From Gemmatimonas sp. (GTDB lineage Bacteria > Gemmatimonadota > Gemmatimonadetes > Gemmatimonadales > Gemmatimonadaceae): a stretch of 64,000 nucleotides of DNA. Position 1 is the stretch's first letter. The number at the start of each line of letters is the position of its first letter. The notes beneath the pieces were generated by a model, which ran no database searches, had not been told where the DNA came from, and worked only from the letters and a program-made list of their open reading frames with translations. Position numbers and translations under genes: made by a program. Positions 55,828 through 64,000 of this stretch are shown piece by piece. Where the stretch lies: contig PNKL01000007.1 in NCBI GenBank assembly GCA_013822425.1, forward strand, positions 32,971 through 96,970, given 5' to 3'.

Positions 55828-57371
55828 ATCTCGAGGTTCCCAATCAGGCGTAACAGCTCCGCCTGCTGGCCGAGCCCGCCCACGACAAAGCGCAGGTGCG
55901 CCGCGTCGGCGGGAAACTGCCCGAACGTCGGGTCCACCGGCACCCACGCGTCGAGCCAGACCTCGGGCCAGGCGTGGTAGTAGAACTTGCCGCGCACGTA
56001 CGCCAGCCCGGTGGCGATGCGCGCCGGGATTCCCACGGCGCGCGCCAGCGCCACGTAGAGCTGCGTATGCTCGTTGCAGTCGCCGCGACGGCCGCGCAGC
56101 ACCTGCAGCGCGTTGGGCACGCTGAAGGTCACTTCCTTCGCCAGCGAGTCGTGCACCCACGTGTTCAGCTTCTCGGCAACGCGACGCGCGTCGCGCTCGA
56201 GGCCGGTGATGGCGATGGCCTTCTGCACGATGGCGATGTCGTTGGATTGCAGCAGCGGCTCGGGAGCCAGTTCCGCGCGGAACCGCGCGAGGAACTCCGG
56301 CGCGCGCGTCGTCAGCGCGTACGACTTGGCCGGCAGCACGGCCCGCTCGATGAGCAGTGTGTCGCCGCGCAGCGTCTGGCGGCCGCCGGCGAGGTCGTAG
56401 CCCTCCAGCGAAACGCCGGTCAACCGCACGCGCAGGCGGTGCAGCGCCGATGCGCTGAGCGAGACCCCGGCGGAGATCGCCGTGCTCTCGAAGATGTTGC
56501 GGTTCAGGGCAGCGCCGCTCGCCGCCGCTGCATCCCGCGCGATGCGCCAGTTCTCGAACGCGAGTTCGTACGCCATGCGGCGCAGCGTGATCCCCGCCGC
56601 CTGCTTCGCCAGCACGACGCGCCCCTGCGCGTCCACCCACGTGTCGAACCCCCGCCCCCCTTCGCCCACCACGTGCCACGCGCGCACCGTGTCGGTCAGG
56701 GCGCTCTTCCAGACACGCGCCGCGGTGTCGAAACGGGCCGAGTCGTCCACGACGAACAGGCTCTCCGCCATGACGGTGAGTGCAACATCGCGTGACTGCA
56801 TCTGCTGCGGGTCGAACGTCGGCACGCGGTACGTCTTGCCGTGCTTGGGCACCTCGCCTAGCGCCACGGCGAGCGGCGCGAGCGTCGGCACCAGCACCGG
56901 GCCGCGCACAGCGACGCGCTGCGTGTCCACCGCCTGCCCCGGCACCTCCATGGCGAAGACCGCCACGCTGTCGCCCTCGATGCGCCCCACCACGCGCAAC
57001 GGCGTTTCGGCCGATTCGGCTTGCACGTCGAACGTGCGGAGGGCGAGCGCGCGCGAGAGCAGCACCACCGACCGGGCCGAGGCGCGATGCACGGTGCCGG
57101 CGAGCGGGAGGTCGGCGACGAAATAGTCGGTGACCTCGATGCCGTTGGCCACCGTGTCGATCGTCGTGGACGCAAAACCGATGCGCGTGCCGTTCTGTTC
57201 CACCGTGTAGAAGGTGGAGCCCGGATTGAGGCGCATCGCCGCCTCGGCGAGGCGTTCGGCCCGGTCCTGGAAGAACTCGCGCCGCATCAGCACGGCCAGC
57301 CCGCCGCTCCAGGCGACGAGAAGCAACAGCGCAATGAGCGTGCGGAAACGCCGGCGCTCGAAGCGGTTCAT
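55803..57371 (-). CDS. Transglutaminase-like domain protein, membrane anchored
   Basis: 522 aa from the ATG at 57371. An N-terminal transmembrane anchor (FRTLIALLLLVAWSGGLAVL) is followed by a long periplasmic beta-rich part and a C-terminal transglutaminase-like core with Cys (RRGDCNEHTQLYVALARA), His (YYHAWPEVW) and Asp (VPVDPTFGQ). Such proteins process peptides or the cell wall. Its final residues, MVDGRR and stop, come from the family C repeat, so the gene end was rewritten by the repeat. Shares the strand with the ABC exporter downstream. Confidence 0.85.
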   Translation of the reverse strand: MNRFERRRFRTLIALLLLVAWSGGLAVLMRREFFQDRAERLAEAAMRLNPGSTFYTVEQNGTRIGFASTTIDTVANGIEVTDYFVADLPLAGTVHRASARSVVLLSRALALRTFDVQAESAETPLRVVGRIEGDSVAVFAMEVPGQAVDTQRVAVRGPVLVPTLAPLAVALGEVPKHGKTYRVPTFDPQQMQSRDVALTVMAESLFVVDDSARFDTAARVWKSALTDTVRAWHVVGEGGRGFDTWVDAQGRVVLAKQAAGITLRRMAYELAFENWRIARDAAAASGAALNRNIFESTAISAGVSLSASALHRLRVRLTGVSLEGYDLAGGRQTLRGDTLLIERAVLPAKSYALTTRAPEFLARFRAELAPEPLLQSNDIAIVQKAIAITGLERDARRVAEKLNTWVHDSLAKEVTFSVPNALQVLRGRRGDCNEHTQLYVALARAVGIPARIATGLAYVRGKFYYHAWPEVWLDAWVPVDPTFGQFPADAAHLRFVVGGLGQQAELLRLIGNLEIQMVDGRR

Positions 57372-57432
57372 GCGAAAGCTCGCGTGTGGACGTCGGCCGT
57401 GCTCACCTGCGGACCCGTTGGCAGGCGGAGCG

Positions 57433-58491
57433 TCACCGTCCCTGCGCCTCGCGCATGTGACGGTACGCCACGGCGGCGTCGGCCGGCCGGCCGAGGCGGT
57501 CCAGCACGATCCCCACCCCCTTGAAGGCACGCCAGTTGGCGGGATCAAGGCGGGTCGCATGCTCGTACGCGCGCAGGGCCGCGGCGAGCTGGTCCACGTG
57601 ATTGAGCGCCTCGCCCAGGTAGAAGTGGGCGAGCGCGTCGTCGGCGCGTTGGGCTGCCGCCTTCTGCAGCGGCTCCACCGCATCGCGCCAGCGTGCGCGC
57701 CGGCAGGCCAGGATGCCCACCTGCAGTTGGACCTCCGGATCGTCGGCGCGCAACTTGGCCGCGCGCTTGAGTGCCGCCTCGGCAAGGTCGTACTTCAGCC
57801 GGCCGCCCAACAGGAAGGCGCGCGCGCAGATGAGGCGCAGCTCGTCGCCGCCGCCGGCGAGGCAGACGTCCAGCGCCGCCAGCGCGGCGTTCGTGTCGCC
57901 GTGCTTCTCAAGTGCGTGGGCGTAGGCGATGGCGGCCTCGGCGTCGCGCGGGGACATCTCCGTGGAGCGCTTCAGCGGATCGAGCGCTGCGGTAGGGACT
58001 GCCACGGGGGCTGGCCGGCGGGGCGGCACGACGGGATCGGACGGCGCGTGCGAACCCGTTCCTCGTGGCGCCGGCGCCGGTCGAGCGCCTGCGGGCCGCG
58101 GTGCCTCGCCGGCCGGTGATGCGACACTCGCCGGGTTGGGCCCGGCCGCCGGAGTCCAGGCACCGGCGGGTCGAGCCGACGACGGCGCAACGGCACCCCC
58201 GGGCGAGCGTTGCGCCGCGGCGCGCGAGCGCAGGGCGGCCGGAGCCGCTTCCGCCTCCTGCACGATGCGCACGGACCAGCTGGGTCCCGCATCCTCGACG
58301 TCATCGTACGAGGACTCGCCGCACACTGGCGGCTCGCGGAACGCCACCATCGCCGAGTCGGCGCCCCCGCTCGTCCCCTCGGCCTCCCGGTCCACCCGCA
58401 ACTGCGGCACGGCCGCGACGTCGCCGAACGAGAGTTGGGCGGGGTCGAAGCTGGGCAGGGCGGGGGTCGGGCGGGGTTCTCTGGAGTTCAC
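57433..58491 (-). CDS. TPR-repeat protein with Pro/Ala-rich N-terminus
   Basis: 352 aa from a GTG at 58491. The first ~170 residues are low-complexity Ala/Pro/Arg (probably disordered). The rest is a chain of tetratricopeptide repeats ([80 protein letters not shown]). No signal peptide; presumably a cytoplasmic scaffold. It lies between the transglutaminase gene and the divergent uvrA. Confidence 0.8.
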   Translation of the reverse strand: MNSREPRPTPALPSFDPAQLSFGDVAAVPQLRVDREAEGTSGGADSAMVAFREPPVCGESSYDDVEDAGPSWSVRIVQEAEAAPAALRSRAAAQRSPGGAVAPSSARPAGAWTPAAGPNPASVASPAGEAPRPAGARPAPAPRGTGSHAPSDPVVPPRRPAPVAVPTAALDPLKRSTEMSPRDAEAAIAYAHALEKHGDTNAALAALDVCLAGGGDELRLICARAFLLGGRLKYDLAEAALKRAAKLRADDPEVQLQVGILACRRARWRDAVEPLQKAAAQRADDALAHFYLGEALNHVDQLAAALRAYEHATRLDPANWRAFKGVGIVLDRLGRPADAAVAYRHMREAQGR

Positions 58492-58613
58492 GAGCCTCAG
58501 AGGGAGGGGGTCCGAAGGAACAATCTAGCCCTCGGGTCGCTGGGTCGGCCAACGGAACCCGCAGAGTACGCCCGACTCCCGTCTTACCGTTCCCGAAGCC
58601 ATCTTATAAAGCT

Positions 58614-61424
<2,811 letters not shown>

Positions 61425-61427
61425 CCG

Positions 61428-61481
61428 GCGGACGGCGGGCGGCGGACGGCGGGCGGCAGACGGCGGACGGCGGACGGCAGA
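61428..61481. repeat. 7-bp tandem-word repeat (family F), second copy
   Basis: Heptamers GGCGGAC, GGCGGGC and GGCAGAC in exact 7-base phase immediately after the uvrA stop. The complement of the word is at 54890-54961. It runs into a family D block without a gap. Confidence 0.8.
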
Positions 61482-61483
61482 TC

Positions 61484-61542
61484 GCCAATCGCCATCCGAA
61501 ATCGCAATCCTGAATCGCAATCCTGAGTCCCAATCCTCAATC
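61484..61542. repeat. 13-bp tandem repeat (family D), fourth copy
   Basis: ATCGCAATCCTGA occurs twice in tandem and continues as GTCCCAATCCTCA and ATC, ending exactly at the ATG of sdaAB (61543). No Shine-Dalgarno precedes that ATG. Best-conserved example of the family. Confidence 0.85.
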
Positions 61543-62217
61543 ATGGTCTCCATCCTCGACATCATCGGCCCCGTCATGGTGGGCCCCAGCAGCAGCCACA
61601 CGGCCGGCGCCTGCCGGCTGGGCCTGCTGGCGCGCAACCTCGTGGGGGGCACGCCGCAGAGGGCGCACGTCGAGCTGCACGGCTCCTTCGCGCGCACCGG
61701 CGAGGGACACGGCACCGACAAGGCGATCGTCGGCGGTCTCCTCGGCTTCCGGCCCGACGATGAGCGCCTGCGCACCGCGCTCGAGATCGCCGCGGGCGAG
61801 GGGCTCGCGTACACGTTCAGCAAGACCAGGCTCGGAGAGGAGAACGAAGTCCACCCCAACACGGTGCGCATCACCGTCGAACGCGACGGCAACACGTCCG
61901 TGATGACCGGTTCGTCGCTCGGCGCCGGGCGCATCCTCGTGAGCGAGATCGACGGCTTCCCCGTGGAGGTGCATGCCAACCACCACACCATCGTGCTCGT
62001 CGCCGAGGATATCCGCGGCTCGATCGCCCGCATCACGACGCTGCTCGCGGAAGACGGCGTCAACATCGCCACCATCCGCGTGTCGCGCCGCCATCGCGGC
62101 GGCGATGCCTTCATGGTGATCGAGCTGGACGAACCGCCGGGCGATGAGGTGCGCGACCATATCAAGGAACTCGCCTGGGTCCGCTGGGCGGTGAAGCTGG
62201 ATCGGATGACTGGATAG
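61543..62217 (+). CDS. sdaAB: L-serine dehydratase, iron-sulfur-dependent, beta subunit
   Basis: 224 aa. Begins with the SdaAB domain (DIIGPVMVGPSSSHTAGACRLG) and ends with an ACT-like regulatory domain (TIVLVAEDIRGSIARITTLL). With SdaAA it deaminates serine to pyruvate. Split beta/alpha arrangement as in Bacillus. The start codon directly follows a family D repeat. sdaAA follows 62 bases later. Confidence 0.93.
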   Translation: MVSILDIIGPVMVGPSSSHTAGACRLGLLARNLVGGTPQRAHVELHGSFARTGEGHGTDKAIVGGLLGFRPDDERLRTALEIAAGEGLAYTFSKTRLGEENEVHPNTVRITVERDGNTSVMTGSSLGAGRILVSEIDGFPVEVHANHHTIVLVAEDIRGSIARITTLLAEDGVNIATIRVSRRHRGGDAFMVIELDEPPGDEVRDHIKELAWVRWAVKLDRMTG

Positions 62218-62279
62218 CCCACTCATCGCCGTTCCCCCTCTCGTTCCTCGTCCCCACGCCTCTACCTCCTCCTCGTTCC

Positions 62280-63158
62280 GTGTACTCTTCCCTCGCCATC
62301 GCCATTCACGACGCCGAATCCCGCGGCCTCCGCCTCAGCGCCGTCGCCCTCGAAGCCGAGTCGCGCGACAACGGCCGCTCCGTGGCCGACATCCGGCAGG
62401 TGCTCGGCCGCGCGCTCGCCGTGATGCGCGAGGCGGTGTCGCGGGGCGCGGCGGGTGACCTTCGCAGCGCCTCGGGGCTCGTCGGCGGCGACGCGGCCAA
62501 GCTGCGCGAGGGGCCGGCCGGGCCGTTGAGCGGCACGCCCTTCCGCGAGGTGCTGATGCGCGCCCTTGCAGTGCAGGAGGTGAACGCCGCGATGGGCGTC
62601 ATCGTCGCCGCGCCCACGGCGGGGGGCGCCGGCGTGCTCCCGGCGGTGCTCACCGGCCTGGCCGATGCGCGCGGTATCGGCGATGACGGGCTGATCGACG
62701 CGCTGGCCACCGCCGGACTCATCGGCGCGATCGTCGCGGAGCGAGCGTCGCTGAGCGGGGCCGAGGGCGGCTGTCAGGCGGAGACCGGCGCCGCGGCTGG
62801 CATGGCGGCGGGGGCCGCGGTCGAGATGCTCGGCGGCACCCCCTCGCAGTGCGGACACGCCGTGGCGCTGGCGCAGCAGGGAACGCTCGGACTCGTCTGC
62901 GACCCGCTCGGGGGACTCGTCGAGCTTCCCTGCGTCTTTCGCAACGCCACGGGGAGCGCCATCGCGCTCGCGGCAATCGAGATGGCGTTGGCCGGCATCG
63001 AGTTCGCGATTCCGGCCGACGAGGTCATTGACACGATGGGGCAGATCGGGCGCGAGATGGATGTCCGGTACCGTGAGACGGCGGGGGGCGGGCTGGCGGC
63101 GACGCCCACGGGACGGCGGCTGGCGCGGGAGCGGCTGTACCAATTGAAGAAGGGGTAG
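62280..63158 (+). CDS. sdaAA: L-serine dehydratase, iron-sulfur-dependent, alpha subunit
   Basis: 292 aa catalytic subunit from a GTG at 62280. Cysteines for the [4Fe-4S] cluster are seen in GGCQAETG, SQCGHAV and LPCVFRNATGS. APTAGGAGVLPAVL and the final GGGLAATPTGRRLA are typical. Works with SdaAB just upstream. Feeds serine carbon to pyruvate, complementing the glycine cleavage genes elsewhere in the window. Confidence 0.94.
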   Translation: MYSSLAIAIHDAESRGLRLSAVALEAESRDNGRSVADIRQVLGRALAVMREAVSRGAAGDLRSASGLVGGDAAKLREGPAGPLSGTPFREVLMRALAVQEVNAAMGVIVAAPTAGGAGVLPAVLTGLADARGIGDDGLIDALATAGLIGAIVAERASLSGAEGGCQAETGAAAGMAAGAAVEMLGGTPSQCGHAVALAQQGTLGLVCDPLGGLVELPCVFRNATGSAIALAAIEMALAGIEFAIPADEVIDTMGQIGREMDVRYRETAGGGLAATPTGRRLARERLYQLKKG

Positions 63159-63276
63159 CGGAACGAGGAGGAGCTTCGAATTCCGCCTCCACGACTGGCG
63201 CCGATCCCGTGTCAGTGTGAAACTTTCAGTCACGGGGCAGACGTAGAGTCCCCCACACGTCGCATCAGGTGAGGCC

Positions 63277-63681
63277 ATGGTCAACCGCGAAGACATCGAG
63301 AAGTTCCTCGACCGGCTGTCGAACGAAGGCGCCACATACCGCGAAATCGAGCCGGGGCTCTGGTCCATCAACCCGGGCGGCGAGTTCGACATGAGCGTCG
63401 TTGTCCACCACTCGCCGCCGGTGGTCGTGCTGCGCGTGAAGGTGATGGACTTGCCCAGTGACGATTCCACGAGCGCGCGCGTCAACCGCCGCCTGCTCGA
63501 GTTCAACGCCACCGACCTGCTGCACGGGTCGTACGGCATCGACAACGATTCGATCGTGCTGACCGAGGCGCTCGAGCTCGACCACCTCGACTTCACCGAG
63601 TTCCTGGCCGCTTACGAAAGCATCACGCTCGCCCTGCCTTCGCATCTCCGCGAGCTGGCGACGATCCGCGAGGCAAAGTGA
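63277..63681 (+). CDS. YbjN/CesT-chaperone-like protein
   Basis: 134 aa, acidic alpha/beta protein. VNREDIEKFLDRLSNEGATY, MSVVVHHSPPVVVLRVKVM, then RRLLEFNATDLLHGSYGID and LDFTEFLAAYESITLAL give the layout of YbjN-like/type III chaperone-like proteins. It ends two bases before pspA starts, so it is probably co-transcribed with it and may act in envelope stress. Function inferred only from context. Confidence 0.7.
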   Translation: MVNREDIEKFLDRLSNEGATYREIEPGLWSINPGGEFDMSVVVHHSPPVVVLRVKVMDLPSDDSTSARVNRRLLEFNATDLLHGSYGIDNDSIVLTEALELDHLDFTEFLAAYESITLALPSHLRELATIREAK

Positions 63682-63683
63682 CG

Positions 63684-64000
63684 ATGGGTATCTGGGACCG
63701 CTTCACCACGCTCCTCAAGTCGAACATCAACGACCTGATCTCGAAGGCCGAGAATCCGGAGAAGATGCTCGACCAGATCGTCGTCGACATGCGCTCGCAG
63801 CTGCAGCGTGCCAAGCAGCAGGTGGCGGCCGCCATCGCCGACGAGAAGCGCCTGAAGGACCAGGCCGAGTCCGAGTACAAGGCGGCGCAGGACTGGGAGC
63901 AGAAGGCGATGCTCGCCATCAAGGAAGGGCGCGACGACCTCGCCAAGCAGGCGCTTGTGCGCCAGAGCGAGCATTTCGCGCACGGCCAGCAGCTCGAGGT
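63684..64000 (+). CDS. pspA: PspA/IM30-family membrane-stress protein (partial)
   Basis: First 105 residues; the gene runs off the window. MGIWDRFTTLLKSNINDLIS, NPEKMLDQIVVDM and the long charged coiled coil (LQRAKQQVAAAIADEKRLK) are characteristic of PspA/IM30 proteins, which bind and stabilise the inner membrane as ESCRT-III-like polymers. Directly follows the YbjN-like gene. Confidence 0.93.
   Translation, partial: MGIWDRFTTLLKSNINDLISKAENPEKMLDQIVVDMRSQLQRAKQQVAAAIADEKRLKDQAESEYKAAQDWEQKAMLAIKEGRDDLAKQALVRQSEHFAHGQQLE

Overview
The window is about 64 kb of very GC-rich bacterial chromosome with roughly 65 protein genes packed on both strands, many overlapping by 1-4 bases (ATGA, GTGA, TGATG). 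I infer a Gemmatimonadota-like organism. The reasons are the GC-rich coding with frequent GTG/TTG starts, twin-arginine and lipobox exports, the mix of housekeeping genes, and several VapBC/Uma2-type accessory genes. That assignment is inference, because no rRNA or other taxonomic marker is present. I recognised no tRNA, rRNA, CRISPR array, prophage or IS element.

Layout. 0.2-4.3 kb: glycine cleavage P and H proteins and CoaE. 4.4-7.6 kb: tryptophanase translationally coupled to an AraC-type regulator, then thymidine kinase coupled to a degenerate DEAD-box-like protein (to 9.1 kb). 9.2-10.7 kb: a class I aminotransferase and a stand-alone AsnC ligand-binding domain. 11.8-19.7 kb: a DNA-end-processing island with NurA, HerA, SbcD/Mre11, SbcC/Rad50 (zinc hook) and a GNAT protein in one direction; this is the most notable gene group. 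19.7-26.5 kb: an accessory zone with three Uma2 paralogues (one broken), a CcbP-like protein, decayed DNA, and an exported IorAB-type molybdenum hydroxylase. 26.6-28.6 kb: a PTPS-FolE-SDR operon suggestive of tetrahydropterin synthesis, followed by a VapBC pair with a doubled palindromic operator. 30-35 kb: long-chain acyl-CoA ligase, lipoprotein, orphan ParA, TPR protein, PRTase, V4R protein. 35-41.8 kb: LigA, ferritin, GAF protein, pyrimidine phosphorylase, serine hydrolase. 41.8-44.5 kb: a broken NlpC/P60 peptidase beside an intact dipeptide epimerase, then a YIP1-type membrane protein. 44.7-49.1 kb: gyrB, a DUF721/DciA-like gene, recF and an enoyl-CoA hydratase. 49.3-52.6 kb: MtnA, small proteins and a CcmF-like protein that has lost the expected haem-handling motifs. 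52.6-58.5 kb: an ABC-2 exporter with GNAT, transglutaminase and TPR proteins. 58.6-64 kb: UvrA, the split serine dehydratase SdaAB/SdaAA, a YbjN-like protein and the start of PspA.

The other outstanding feature lies between the genes. Many gaps hold low-complexity DNA built from one short word (7, 10, 11 or 13 bp) repeated in tandem and often mirrored into an inverted repeat. At least six word families recur or are paired, some with conserved outer edges. Some arms supply the stop codon of the neighbouring gene, and others run right up to a start codon that has no Shine-Dalgarno sequence. They mostly sit at convergent gene ends, where they could act as bidirectional terminators, but their word structure suggests an expanding repeat system resembling the heptameric STRR sequences of cyanobacteria.
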